Shown here piece after piece: positions 9,648-20,780 of a stretch of 47,752 nt of DNA (positions are counted from its first letter, which is position 1; each line of letters begins with the position of its first letter). The position numbers were made by a program, and so were the translations under genes. The notes beneath the pieces are model-generated. The model worked only from the letters and a program-made list of their open reading frames with translations. It ran no database searches and was not told the origin of the DNA. Source of the DNA: Branchiostoma floridae (lineage: Eukaryota > Chordata > Leptocardii > Amphioxiformes > Branchiostomatidae); NCBI RefSeq assembly GCF_000003815.2, contig NC_049980.1, positions 34,027,141 to 34,074,892 on the forward strand. Direction: 5' to 3'.

Positions 9648-11272
9648 GTAAAGATTTATCATTTATTCCGCCTGCCAGAGCTGATTTTTACCCTACCGTA
9701 CTGCTTTTGTATATTTTTGTAGCTTCTTTGCAACTGAATCCCGCCAGTGGAGAGCCTTTTTTATGTTTAGCTCCGCCACAGCGTGATATGAACGGACGCA
9801 CGCTACGTGTAATATAATTACAAAACTGGAACGTGTTCTAAGTTCTGAATACTACCAGATATGGTGTTCTCTCGGTTTATGAATCGCCAGTAGACAGTTA
9901 CAAGACACAGGCTGTAAGCTTTGTGAGTTTTCGAACGCCATGTTGCCCAGTTTCTGATCAAACTATAAAACTATTCTAACTTTTCGAGCGGTAATCATAA
10001 GTCCATACCATAAGCGGTCAGTCCATACTTAATTACAACATGTAGATTTAGAAGACCCCCAAATTCCCCAGCATTTTTCTCCCATCTTAAGTAGAAACAT
10101 TCGCGCCTGTAGACCGACGCGTGTCGATCTGGTGCGAGCTGTAACAATTATCCCACTGTACACACCTTCCTTAATCCGGCAGGTGAGGTGGACATCTTCA
10201 AAAACACCTGTAGATATGGCGGAATAATGAATGCCACATTCCAACTTTCGTCCGCTGAAGTCTGCTTACATATCGGAAAAGTCTACAGTAGCACTGTAAC
10301 TGACATTGTGTAGGTGAATCTGATGCAAGACGAATTGCAAGCATATTAGAAATACATCTATTGATATACGCAACACATCAAATTCCACAGTCATCGCCCA
10401 CATTTGTTTCGGCGCATGTTTGACCAGTCTTTTCAAGGCCTCTGGATAATTTTGCCGAGGTGTTTGTTTGGATTATTCCCCGCTTGACTTCAACCCAACT
10501 AGCTCAACATATTCAACGCCTCTAAGATTTTGATGCAAGTGGCCAAGCTTCGCACACGTTTGTAGAAAGTCAACGACAGGTTCGTTTTAGATCGAAAAGT
10601 TCGCAAGAGAAGCGGTACCGTCAAGCGCAAGATGTGATTTTCGTGTAGAACGAGGGACACGTCATGCTTGAAGAAGTAGAATAACTTCCGATATTCCCTT
10701 GAGACCACCTCTGAGCTTCTTTGCAAGGCGTCTTGGTTTTCAAAACACGGGAGGCAAGGAACGTAAAGACAAGACGGTTTAAAGTGCCTGAGGAAATATT
10801 TTACACAAAGTCTTTCTCGCTCTGACAAGCCGAGAGAATGTATCGAAATAAATCTTGAATATTTTACCAGATGTCGACTTGTAACTTACACCCTTCGTTT
10901 CATATGAGCGTTTTTGAAACTTTAAGGAACATTGCAAGTGCAATTCTGCACATTTTCTTTGCGTTCCTAAAATGTTAGTTAAATTCGTTTCGTTTACATG
11001 TATAAAGAACAATAGTTTGAGCCTTTATTTCTTCATAAAAATCACATTGGCCTTCAGGCTGCTTTTTCTATTGGGGAAGAGGTAAGAGTCAGACAAAATG
11101 TAACTGAGATATAGATGACATGAAGGAAAAAAGGGAAAATGAAAGGAAACATCATTCTAGCTTACCTTGCGCACTTCTAGCACGCGTAGTTCTGTTTTAC
11201 TTTTCGTTGAGAATAAGGGCTTTTGCTTTGGTTTCGTAGCTAAAAGCAGAAGTTTATGTTGTTGTTTTCCAG
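9648..11272 (+). other. Probable first intron of the SPDEF-like gene
   Basis: No coding exon recognised. A 109-codon minus frame at 10499-10828 has no family resemblance and no splice context. A possible donor (cggcag|gtgagg) at about 10182 could mark an alternative leader exon. A dispersed repeat of family B lies at 11018-11110. Confidence 0.35.
11018..11110 (-). mobile_element. Dispersed short repeat (family B), diverged
   Basis: Aligns by eye with 42935-43040: 'gagcctttattt', 'ggccttcaggctgctttt' and 'gaggtaagagtcagac' are in the same order. Non-coding. Confidence 0.5.
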
Positions 11273-11341
11273 AGAGATGTACCAGTTTGAAAGAAGAAGT
11301 CTGTTCCTACCCCAGTAGGAGGACACGCTCCGATAGATACT
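11273..11341 (+). other. Candidate small 5'UTR exon, SPDEF-like gene
   Basis: Preceded by ttgttgttttccag and followed by a consensus donor GTAAGT at 11342. Its only ATG frame stops quickly, so it would be untranslated. The intron to the ATG exon would be just 54 bp, which is short. Exon skipping or retention of this intron is possible. Confidence 0.4.
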
Positions 11342-11397
11342 GTAAGTCATATTCCCGACGGCACACGTGTTAAGAATGTCCGTTCTTCCTTACAGGT

Positions 11398-12619
11398 ATG
11401 GAGACAGAGACGCTCCTCTCAAGCAAGCAGATGTCTCTCCCGGAGGTCGGAGTCTTCCTGACGCCGCCGTCCACCCCGGCGGTGAAGCAGGAGCCGCCGG
11501 CGGGCCCGGGTGCCGACTGCTCCCGCGGGGAGGACGGGCTGGTGCCGGTGCCTGCCCACCAGCCGTGCCGCCAGGGGAAGTCACGGTCCTGCCACCACGG
11601 CTCGACGGGCCCGCCGCCGGAGACCTTGCAGTACCAGGACGGGTACGACGTCTACTACAGCCCCGAGCGCACGGAATCCCCGCCGTCGGTCTTCACCTTC
11701 CCCTCGCCCGAGAGCCCTCGTCCGGACTACCCGGCCCCTCCCGCCACGCTACCCGAACAGTACTACAGCACCCAGGCCGCGTCCCCGACTCCCGAACATT
11801 ACTACACCGGGCAGACCCCGTCCCCGGCTCCGGTAGGGGACGGCCTGCCGCCCGAGCAGCGGCCGCTGACGCCTCGGTACGTCGACGCGACGGAAAACCC
11901 CAGCTTTGCGCCAGCCGACGCACAACAGACCAGCGACACCGACACCACGCCGATGACCGTGTACGAAGTCTACTGCAACGGCGACTTCAGATCCTGGGAC
12001 CAGAGTGACAACAGCAATAGTTTAGTTGGAACAGCAGGTGTGTTTGGGAGCTACCACGGCCCCTCCATGTCGCCTGTAGAGCCGACATCGCCGGCGCAGT
12101 CTCCGCCGTGCCCCGGCCCCCCGGCCCCGTGCTACCCCGCTGCCTACACGGCACAGGCCCCGGGAAACTCTCCCTCAGCCGTACCGTCTCCTCCGGGGAG
12201 CGCGCCCGCTCACTTCCCCCGTGACCGCGCGAGTCCTGACCCCGGCCAGACTTTTGACTTCCCCGCGCCCTACTCCGTTCCACATGAGGCGGCCGCGGAC
12301 ACCCTCAGGCATCAGCGGGAGGCGATGGGCATTCCTCCGCCCGCCGGACCGAAGCAGCCCGATCTCTCCGAGCAGCAGCTCGATCGGTTTCTCCGGCAGA
12401 CGCGGCGGGAGTTTGCGGACTTGCTGGCGGAGGACCCCGGGGCCGACCGCCGGGGGATGCCGTGCCACCCTGGCGGGATGGAGCTGCCCGGCTCCCCGAG
12501 ACAGCACCCGCCGCAGCCCGGTCTGACGGACAGGGACCTGGAGGAGGTGCAGACCCTCATCATGCAGGAAGTCAGCAGAGACATCGAGGTCGCCTTCAAA
12601 GTGGTGCAGGTGCCCAGAG
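11398..12619 (+). CDS. SPDEF: SPDEF/Pdef-like ETS factor, N-terminal coding exon
   Basis: First coding exon of a nuclear ETS transcription factor. The acceptor cttccttacag at 11385-11395 lies two bases before the ATG. The exon runs 407 codons plus one base to a strong donor (cccagag|gtgaga). The first about 375 residues are Pro/Ser/Gly/Tyr-rich and probably disordered activation sequence, with an early VFLTPPSTPAVKQEPP stretch; VKQEP is a sumoylation-type motif. The last about 28 residues (DLEEVQTLIMQEVSRDIEVA) form a helix leading into the pointed domain. They match the vertebrate SPDEF segment there (EVLKDIETACKLL). The phase-1 end fits the 'ac ccg cgg' start of the pointed exon, giving VPR-DPRTW. 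GC content is high compared with the flanks. Frame-shifted open frames here are shadows. Reading past the donor gives a retained-intron tail to 12807. Confidence 0.88.
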
Positions 12620-12831
12620 GTGAGAAGCGCACTTTTGCTAGGGTCCGGTCGGGCTGGAAAAAAATAGAAATGCATAAACTAGAAATAGACACAAACCATG
12701 CACGCGACTCTCCTTTTTACGTTGTGTATTTTGGTGTCTTTTGTATCGTATTTTTCGTTCCCGAAAGCTGCCCGGTCGGCGGGCCCCGGTTTGGAAATGT
12801 GACCTAGGCATTTCAAAACAACATTTTAGGT

Positions 12832-12920
12832 ATACAGTACAGTCAAACCTGCCCAAGAACACCAACACCAAGGGACCAACACGATCTATGTGGACAGGTG
12901 GTCACTGTCGACACGATCCT
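12832..12920. mobile_element. Dispersed repeat related to the 68-bp minisatellite
   Basis: Contains 'acagtcaaacctgccc' and 'tatgtggacaggtggtcact'. These resemble, in opposite sense, the 27268-27380 segment from which the 68-bp minisatellite seems to arise. Probably a short DNA element. Confidence 0.45.
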
Positions 12921-13138
12921 CGATGTTTTGTCGATGGCAAAAAATCATCACAAAAACGGTCACGTTAGCCAGGTGATTCTTGTGTAGAGGCTTGACAATT
13001 TGTGTCTTGAGAAATACTTTAAGGTTTACATTGACAGGTAACAAACATCGGTGTTGTTTGTTGTTGCAATAGCTGTCCGCTCGTTTAATTTCAGCCAGGT
13101 GGAAAGTTATATTTACAGTATTGTCGATGTCCGTGCGT

Positions 13139-13640
13139 TATGAATGAATGAATTGTTTATTGTACAGTTTTGCCCAACCGAGCTAAGTACAGGTCACAAC
13201 AAGTCAAGATATATACATATAAAAGTATCACAAATCTAGTCTAACACAAAAGTTCGGCTTCTTCCCGCTTCTTGGTAATGGTGAAAATGTAAGACTGTAT
13301 GGGTTTAGCTATTGTCGGTTTGTCAAAACGCATGAGAAATATAAACTTGTCAGTGCTACTCATGTGTCTAAACTGAGGGAGTCTACTTTCTATGTACTAA
13401 ATTTTTAGAATAGAGTAGTTCTATCAATTACATACATATCACAATCAACAGTGAAGTGCACTTCATCTTCTACCATGTTTGGAGTACACAATTGGCAGAC
13501 TCTTTGTTCTAGAGGAGTGCGGTTGTGCCTTCCTGATTCAATTCGCAGTCGGTGGAAACTGATTCTTAGTTTAGCAATGGTAGTTCTTTGCCGAATGTTT
13601 GTAATTTATGAACCTCCATCAATGTTAACGCGTTTGCACC
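13139..13640 (-). mobile_element. LINE fragment with post-RT Cys domain
   Basis: On the minus strand an open segment reads FHRLRIESGRHNRTPLEQRV, then CQLCTPNMVEDEVHFTVDC. This is the CxxC...EDExHFxxxC motif found after the reverse transcriptase in CR1/Jockey-like elements. A stop follows (after DRTTLF). The 3' end runs to 'gtacaataaacaattcattcat'. A related plus-strand copy is at 46960-47430. The plus-strand 135-codon frame over this region is a shadow. Confidence 0.8.
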
Positions 13641-14270
13641 TTTTTCGTTCGACATATGTCATGGAATGCTCTAGGTATGATATCTTACGCAATAAGTTAT
13701 TCACATTCATGTGTTTAAATGCTACTAATTTCAAGATGCTCGATACCAGAAGAAGATTGCACTATATCTTTAGATCCGTCAGCCCTCATAATGCTAAGAT
13801 AAGTAAATACATAAAAGATGGCTTTGTTATTAGAAAAGATAGTGGCACTCACGTTTAGCCCCACCTGATTGTATTAAGATTTTTTTTTCAGAGTGATGAT
13901 CTTTATTTGCTCTCTGCCACCAATGGGCCATAGCAATGTAACATAGACAGACATACACTCAACAAAACAATGAAATCATAAATAACTAGACACAAGTTAC
14001 AAATGAAATCAATAAAACAAAGTCACCAATTGTACATCAGTTAAAATGAAATGAAATATGATCAATATAAGGGCAGAGCCAATATCATAGTTATATTAAA
14101 CTTCATGAACAAAAGTGAAGTTTTATCCTATACTGTTTAGTCAGTCTAATTTTAGATTTATATGTATCCCTATTCAAAGTTGACCATACTATAAAAGTCA
14201 CTGTACTGTTTGTCGTATAGGGCTTGAATATGCCATGTAGAGTAGCGTCTGCGTAATACCTAGGTCACAT

Positions 14271-14468
14271 TACTCTCCAAGCAGAGGTTAGGCTCCGGCT
14301 GTTTTTTTAGTCGTTTTTATCGGGCTTTCTATTTTGTCATTTTTCTTGAAGTACGCCAGCCAGTTAGGTTTTGACACAGCAAGATATAAAAAAAAATAGA
14401 AAGCCCGATAAAAGCGACTAAAAAAACGTTAAAAAAACAGCCGGAGCCTAACCTCTGCTTGGAGAGTA
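14271..14468. mobile_element. Palindromic MITE, full copy (family A)
   Basis: The terminal inverted repeats TACTCTCCAAGCAGAGG / CCTCTGCTTGGAGAGTA extend through most of the element. An 8-bp direct repeat GGTCACAT flanks it on both sides (14263-14270 and 14469-14476). With the 9-bp duplication at the 46-kb copy, this points to a Mutator- or hAT-like superfamily. Confidence 0.85.
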
Positions 14469-14597
14469 GGTCACATTTCCAAACCAGAGGCCCACCGAGA
14501 ACAAAAAAATGTGATATAAAATACACTAAAATACAGAACGTAAATAGGAGAGTCGTGGCCATGATGTGTGCTTATTTCTAGGTATACATTTTTATTT

Positions 14598-16143
14598 TTC
14601 GTTTTTGTGCCTGGAGTGTTTCCCTAACTCCAGCCCTAACCCTAACCCTAACCCTAACTCCAACCCTAACCCCAGCCATAACCCCAGCCCTAACCCTAAC
14701 TCCAACCCTGACCCCAGCCCTAACCCTAACCCTTACCCCAGCCCTAACCCCAGCCCTAACCCTCCCTGTTGTCTGTCCCGTAGACCCGCGGACGTGGAGC
14801 CACACTGACGTGGCTCGGTGGCTGCGCTGGACGGCTGACCAGTACCGATTGCCCAACGTGTACCTGGAGTGTTTCCCTAACTCCGACCCTAACCCTAACT
14901 TCAACCCTAACTCCAACTCTAACCCTCACTCCAACCCTAACTCCAGCCCTAACCCTAGCTCCAACCCTAGCTCCAACCCTAACTCCAACCCTAACTCCAA
15001 CCCTAACCCTAACCCTAACTCCAACCCCTAAACCCTAACTCGAGGAATAACCCTGACGTGGCTCGCTGGCTCCGCTGGACGGCTGACCAGTACCGACTGC
15101 CTAACGTGTGCCTGGAGTGTTTCCCTAACTCCAACCCTAACCCTAACTCCAACCTTAACCCTAACCCTAACTCCAACCCTAACTCCAGCCCTAACCCTAA
15201 CTCCAACCCTAACCCAAGCCCTAACCGTCTCATGTTTCTGTCCCGTATACCCGCGGACATGGAGTCACCCTGACGTGCCGCGTAGCTCCGCTGGACGGCT
15301 GACCAGTACCGCCTGCCTAACGTGTGCCTGGAGTGTTTCCCTAACTCCAGCCCTAACCCCAACCCTAACCCCAGCCCTAACCCTCCCATGTTTTTGTCCC
15401 GTAGACCCGCGGACGTGGAGCCACACGGACGTGGCTCGGTGGCTGCGCTGGACGGCTGACCAGTACCGACTGCCCAACGTGTACCTGGAGTGTTTCCCTA
15501 ACTCCGACCCTAACCCTAACTCCAACCCTGACCCCAGCCCTAACCCTAACCCTTACCCCAGCCCTAACCCCAGCCCTAACCCTCCCTGTTGTCTGTCCCG
15601 TAGACCCGCGGACGTGGAGCCACACGGACGTGGCTCGGTGGCTGCGCTGGACGGCTGACCAGTACCGCCTGCCTAACGTGTACCTTGAGTGTTCCCCTAA
15701 CTCCAGCCCTAACCCTAACCCCGGCCCTAACTCCAACCCTAACCCCAGCCCTAACCCTAACTCCAACCCCAACTCCAACCCTAACTCCAGCTCTAACCCT
15801 CCCATGTTTCTGTCCCGTAGACCCGCGGACGTGGAGCCACACGGACGTGGCTCGGTGGCTGCGCTGGACGGCTGCCCAGTACCGACTGCCTAACGTGTAC
15901 CTGGAGTGTTCCCCTAACTCCAACCCTATCCCTTCCATGTTTAACCCTAACCCTCCCATGTTTTGTGTCCCGTAGACCCGCGGACGTGGAGTCACACTGA
16001 CGTAGCTCGGTGGCTGCGCTGGACGGCTGACCAGTACCGACTGCCTAACGTGTACCTGGAGTGTTTTCCTAACTCCAACCCTAACTCCAACCCTAAACCT
16101 AACCCTAACTCCAACCCTAACCCTCCATGGGTCTGTCCCGAAG
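14598..16143 (+). repeat. Tandem array of pointed-exon fragments joined by CCCTAA-type repeats
   Basis: Seven partial copies of the pointed-domain exon start near 14784, 15052, 15249, 15405, 15604, 15821 and 15976. An initial fragment of only 'gcctggagtgtttccc' lies near 14608. Complete units have 'tgtcccgtag', about 90 nt of exon (DPRTWSHTDVARWLRWT ... YLECFP), then a degenerate CCCTAA/CCCTAACTCCAA tract. Copies 1 and 4-7 keep an AG acceptor and an open frame. Copy 2 lacks the 5' part. Copy 3 has lost the AG and a base. All lose the exon after 'gagtgttt/ccc' and run into repeat, so none can encode a complete domain. Confidence 0.93.
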
Positions 16144-16278
16144 ACCCGCGGACGTGGAGCCCCACTGGCGTGGCTCGGTGGCTGCGTTGGACGGCTGACC
16201 AGTACCGGCTGCCCAACGGGACCTGGAGTGGTTCCCGCTGGACGGAAGCGAACTTTTTGAACCCGCCAAGCGGGATTT
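16144..16278 (+). pseudogene. SPDEF: SPDEF-like pointed (SAM/PNT) domain exon, apparent 1-nt deletion, cut by gap
   Basis: The only copy that continues past the truncation point of the upstream array. It follows tgtcccgaag and reads DPRTWSPTGVARWLRWTADQ then YRLPN. A one-base deletion (aacgggacctgg where the others have aacgtgtacctgg) then shifts the frame. In the shifted frame it continues LEWFPLDGSELFEPAKRD, which is pointed-domain-like (compare GKELCAMSEEQF in vertebrate SPDEF). The pointed domain is a helical protein-interaction module N-terminal to the ETS domain. Entry phase 1 matches the preceding exon. Its 'SP' resembles vertebrate SPDEF (DWSPSNV) more than the 'SH' of the array copies, so it looks like the authentic exon. 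The deletion sits 60 bp from a gap and may be an assembly error. If real, the allele lacks a pointed domain. Confidence 0.75.
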
Positions 16279-16388
16279 NNNNNNNNNNNNNNNNNNNNNN
16301 NNNNNNNNNNNNNNNNNNNNNNNNNNNNNNNNNNNNNNNNNNNNNNNNNNNNNNNNNNNNNNNNNNNNNNNNNNNNNNNNNNNNNNNN
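16279..16388. other. Assembly gap (N) within pointed exon
   Basis: Run of 110 N. The 3' end of the pointed exon and its donor presumably lie here; no donor is evident immediately after the gap. Confidence 0.99.
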
Positions 16389-17379
16389 AAAAAAAGGGAA
16401 ACAACCGAAGCACGGGGGAGACGGCAGGCCAGCTGACGTGGACACTGTAAAATCACTGCATGATGTCGCGGTGACTTTATGTTCGCAGTTTCCGCAGTGA
16501 TATGACCCATCACGAACTTATGCTTCATTTCCATTGCGCTAAGAACGACGTTTGTGTCAACATTATCGAGTTTTATCTGTACATGTTCATTCACGTTTGT
16601 CCCCACCTGACTTAACGTAACACGTTTCGTTTCTGTACATACTGGACCTTGTTTTAAAAATAGATTTATAAGTCGTAGGGACAGCCCTGGCGTCTTTTGA
16701 CATGAAATAAATAAACCACGAACGTAAAAAAAACGCCTCCTTTTCGGTCCCTACGAACGTAACTGAATCTTCTAGTTTTTTTCCTCTCGAATATTTTACT
16801 CATTTCTCTGTACTGTCTCCCACTCCCACTATCCTCGAATCTATGATTTTATTTGAAGAAGAAAGGTTTATTTCAAGAAACATTGGACATGACGGCTTTG
16901 CAGAAAATGCTGAATTGTACGACACATAAAGCCATGCAATTAAGACTTCTCGAATAGAATTAGACTTACAATGTTGAAACTCATAATGTAAATGTTGCTG
17001 TAAATGTTCTCAGATGTGTTACATTTGTTACATTTCGATGCTACATGATATAACTTTGAATCACCTTGAAGTTGTTCTTTCCCATTTGTACATTATTGAC
17101 AGGTAAACCTATTAACAAGCCAATTCAAACCTAATTTAGACTTTGAAAATTCCAACAGGGCAGCTTGCAAATAGCACTTTCCTTAGGTCTTATGATTTTG
17201 ATCTGCAAGTTATATGCTATGACCAAAGTCCTATCATTTTGATCTACAAATATCTTAGACTGTTTGTTAGGTTTCAACTGACTTCATGTGTGTTTAACGT
17301 TAGCAGGTCCAGGAGGCCGGAGCACTGTATGTACCATTAACAAGAAACCAAGTGAGTTTTCTTTTCTAGCAAACATTCA
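16389..17379 (+). other. SPDEF-like intron, nothing recognised
   Basis: AT-rich sequence with no exon or clear repeat. The open frame directly after the gap is not supported. Confidence 0.4.
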
Positions 17380-17634
17380 TTCATTCATTCATTCATTCAT
17401 TCGTTCGTTCGTTAATTCGTTAATTCGTTCATTCGTTAGTTCATTCATTCATTCATTTCGGATTGGAATATCATATTTAGCTCGCATTTCTATTTTTCCT
17501 TTGGTACTCAGACATGTTGTCAAGTCAATATTTAGTAACCTCTTCTTAATTTGATACAAATGTACTTAATAATAAGTAAACAAACAAGCAAACAAACAAA
17601 CCCTCTGCCATTACGTACCGCTCTCTGCACTAGA
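17380..17634 (-). mobile_element. 3' end of retroelement with (ATTC)n tail
   Basis: Reverse-orientation copy of the element at 2307-2468. The shared segment is about 17459-17634 and the tetranucleotide tail about 17380-17458. Confidence 0.65.
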
Positions 17635-17972
17635 ATCTGACTACCAGAGTGACCAGACATTTCACAAATCTTCCTATATGAAGAATTTTTTACGTTCTTT
17701 TGTGCTTTTTGTTATCCTTCAAATCATACTTTTGCATCACTGATTCCAATTATAAAATCAAGAGTCGCACAAATGCAATTTTGGTCGCCGATCTCCTTCT
17801 ATTGGAAAGAGGGACTCAAGGCATGCAAAAGAATATTTCTTCTGTACGACTTGCTATCGTAGAGTCTAAAACGGCATCTGTACTTAGCATACGATTCTTA
17901 GGAGTTGTGAGTTGACATGTTCAACCATTTTTTTAGTCAGCTGTACTTATACTTGTTTTTGTACCCTTCCAG

Positions 17973-18047
17973 TGTCGTACTCTAACCACTACGTGCCGAA
18001 CTGTTCACCATACCCCGTACAAGACGCCCTGCCTCCGACGGAAAAAG
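17973..18047 (+). CDS. SPDEF: SPDEF-like linker exon between pointed and ETS domains
   Basis: A good acceptor (tgtacccttccag) and strong donor (AAAAG|GTGAGA) bound 75 nt. The exon enters in phase 1 and leaves in phase 1. It encodes SYSNHYVPNCSPYPVQDALP then PTEK, tyrosine/proline-rich linker sequence with no known fold. The leftover G joins CA of the next exon to give Ala, followed by VHLWQFL of the ETS domain. The phase agreement and position support inclusion. A symmetric exon like this could be skipped without a frameshift. Confidence 0.8.
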
Positions 18048-18069
18048 GTGAGACAAACCACATACAGAT

Positions 18070-18150
18070 TTGTTTGAACCTTCATTTATTCATGCCGGCC
18101 GCTTTTCATTGAGGTGACGAGGGAAGTAAGGGCCACATAAAATAAATACA
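18070..18150 (-). mobile_element. Dispersed short repeat (family B)
   Basis: 'ttcatttattcatgccggcc' and 'gcttttcattgaggtgacgag' match the copy at 42945-43015. Confidence 0.55.
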
Positions 18151-18297
18151 TCTAGCAACATGTATCACTACATATACATGATACAAAACATTAGTTGAGC
18201 GAAAGCGCATAGTCCGTGTCATTTCGTTTTGGTCATTTCTTTTACTTCAAGAGTCTCTTAAAGCAGGTCAGATTCGGAGCCGCACGTGTGTCTGGTG

Positions 18298-18555
18298 GTT
18301 CTGTATCTGTATCTATATAGCCGGTATAACCACCCTTCGGCGTAACACACCAGCTTCGCAGGCATGCGGCGCGGCAACAGCTGGTTATATTACACTGAAC
18401 GACCCATCACACCTAGCTTTTGCACATCTATCTGCAAGCGTTCTTTAAAACAACCCAGAGAAGATGCCCCTACTGTACTTGGTGATAACAAATTCCACTC
18501 TACGATAGTTCTGGGAAAGTACGATTTTTCTAGACATGACAGTATGGTTGTTCTA
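18298..18555 (-). mobile_element. LINE 3' fragment, reverse copy
   Basis: Reverse-orientation copy of 7911-8175. On the minus strand it reads the 'FPRTIVEWNLLSPSTVGAS' segment, then the same 3'UTR and (GATACA) tail. It is diverged and 5'-truncated. Confidence 0.8.
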
Positions 18556-19195
18556 GACATTACAGAACTATGAAATACGTCAGCAAGACTTTTGTATCGC
18601 GTCGTTTTATTTGTTTCTTCATCATCTCAATACTAAAATCATGTAATTTTTAAAAATTTCCCATGATGCACAGTGACATTGATAAATTGTTGAACAGATG
18701 TATGCAAATATTTGTGTCGTGTTTATTAAACTTAATAGCGATCGAACATACCTCATCAATTATATTGTATTATATGCTAGCCCTGTAACAAAGCTTTTTT
18801 ATTAGCCATTCTAATGGTATTAATTTTGCTATGGTTGTACATTCATGGCACTAAGAACAGAGATGTGAGTTGGTCACCACAAAGAGTGCCAAAAATTGGA
18901 AAAGATCAAGCATTATTTTGTTTGTGTTTGAATTTTGGGATGTATCAGAATGGTGCAGTGATTTTTGCTATGTGTCTAGATTTCTAGAACGACTCAACGA
19001 TTCATTTATTCATCTTTAGGGTAGTTTTTTTCTTATTCCGATGATTTTAAAGGTAACCCCTGACAAATTCTTCCACCCACAAGTCTTTGTCGCCCCCTGT
19101 CTCAGAGATAACGCGAAAGATAACGCGTTTTACGGGCGCAATTGATGACGCTGACGCAATGTTGACTGTACACGGCACACAAAGCGCGGGAAATG
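18556..19195. other. Intron, nothing recognised
   Basis: AT-rich, with no exon or repeat identified. Confidence 0.4.
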
Positions 19196-19490
19196 TTGGC
19201 GTATTTACGGTAAACTGCGACTGTTTAGGTACCAGTAAACACCAATTCGTGCGGGGAAGCGATTCATATAAGGGCATTAAATCAAACCCAGCGTTGTACC
19301 GTAGGGCCACATAGCCTCCACCAGGCCTTCCAACGGGGGTCGTAGAATTCGGCAAAATATCGGGAAATTGGCCAGGGGAGTCAGTCCACGCTTAGGTTCA
19401 TGCGTAGCTAAACTGCAACTGTTTAGGCACAAATAAACACCAATCCGTGCGGCGAAGGACATTCAATCAAACTCAGCACTTCACTGTACC
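19196..19490. repeat. Imperfect duplication, offset about 180 bp
   Basis: 'aaactgcgactgtttaggtacc', 'taaacaccaattcgtgcgg' and 'tcaaacccagc' recur in the same order at about 19410-19480. The copies are diverged by many substitutions. Confidence 0.7.
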
Positions 19491-19901
19491 ATGCTTCAGT
19501 TGTGTTTTTTAAGACATTAGGCATATTTTACAACAAAGGGCATCACTTGTACAAAGGGGGTCGAGTTGGTCTTTTGAATTTTATGAAAGCGAATTTTAGC
19601 ATAAGAATATTCACTGATGTGTTTTGAAATGTTTGGAAAACGGATGTGAGTGTAATTTGAAATCTGTGCAGCTTGAAAAGTTTAAACAATACACGCACAC
19701 GACCTTATTTGCTAACCATACCATAGAACATGCACGATCAAACCAGAGATTCTCTCAACACTACAAAATCACATGACTGTCCAGTCGGTGTTCTTCAGTT
19801 TGTTTTTCATAAATGAACTGTTTCTGTTGACCTTGGTTGCCCTTTAATGAAATCAAGATGGCCGCCTGTGAGAGGACGTTTTGTGTTACAGTCTTTGTCT
19901 T

Positions 19902-20010
19902 ACACTGTTAATGTCTTATAGTTGTAATTTTTAATCTAATGTAGCGAGATACACAACACTGTTAATGTCTTATAGTTGTAATTTTTCATCTAATGTAGCG
20001 AGATACACAC
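19902..20010. repeat. Tandem duplication, about 57-58 bp x 2
   Basis: The block 'acactgttaatgtcttatag ... ctaatgtagcgagatacac' is repeated nearly identically. It is a recent duplication, not at any exon. Confidence 0.9.
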
Positions 20011-20359
20011 AACATGAAATTTCCTACTAACACAGGCCGTGTCTGGTGCTAATTATAAGGCGGAACAAAAAGCAAGAAACACACTTTGGGGGGGGGTGTA
20101 TCAGTCAGGGAGAAAATTCCCTCCCATTTCAAAAGTCAGAAAGAACATCAACTAAAATCAGCCCGGGTCCCGGCGGGGGTCCTGTCGATGTATTCACGAT
20201 TAGCTTGTGGCTTGGGCCAGGGGTATATTTTAAATTTTCGCCAGGACCCAGTATCACATGATTACGTAATCTCCACGGGGGGAGGGGGCGAAAATGCTGA
20301 GACACCGGCAAAAATGTTTGGAAATATGAGTGACCACTAATATCTTACTTCTATGAAAT

Positions 20360-20780
20360 TCCAAGCAACGTGCTTTCAGTGCCTGGTACATGCAAATTCT
20401 TTATTGCTCACGTAGAAAATGGTGATGATAGCTTAGATCTATGCCTCGAATGTTTGCAAATGTGAGTGACTTCAATGGACTGGCACAGGTAGTACATCCA
20501 GTGCTTTGTACGTGTCAACTGTTCACGTAGGAAAATATCATAGTTCATAAAGAGACTGTGTGATGTTGTTTTATATAGATGTCTCCGCCCACAGCGCCTT
20601 TGTTCGTGTTGATCAGAACGATTGCTTCTCCTGCATGGTAAATGCCGAACGTGGTAATTCCAGTGCTTGGTACATGCAAATTCTTTATTGCGCAGGTAGA
20701 AAAATGGCTTAGATCTACGCCTCCGACCACAGCGCCTTTGTTCGTGTTGATCAGAACGGCAGCTTCTCCACCGGAGGAAT
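20360..20780. repeat. Degenerate repeats of about 120-160 bp
   Basis: 'cagtgcttggtacatgcaaattctttattg' variants and 'cacagcgcctttgttcgtgttgatcagaacg' recur two to three times. The minus-strand open frames (INTNKGAV repeats) derive from this. Confidence 0.7.

Larger units (their letters stand above)
12620..14270 (+). other. SPDEF-like intron with transposon remnants
   Basis: No exon recognised. Besides the separately listed remnants, 13880-14170 looks like the 3' end of a retroelement in reverse orientation ('gatctttatttgctctctgcc'). Confidence 0.5.

Noticed and set aside
10499-10828. 109-codon minus-strand frame
   Set aside because: No homology recognised and no splice sites fitting its ends; it lies in the putative first intron. 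Not excluded, but unsupported.
13451-13858. 135-codon plus-strand frame
   Set aside because: The minus strand carries a recognisable LINE Cys-domain motif (EDEVHF), so the plus frame is a shadow.
14578-16445. Long Asn-Pro or Leu-Gly/Val-Arg frames around 14.6-16.4 kb
   Set aside because: These come from CCCTAA-type repeats read in various frames. Only the short DPRTW...YLECFP pieces are of coding origin.
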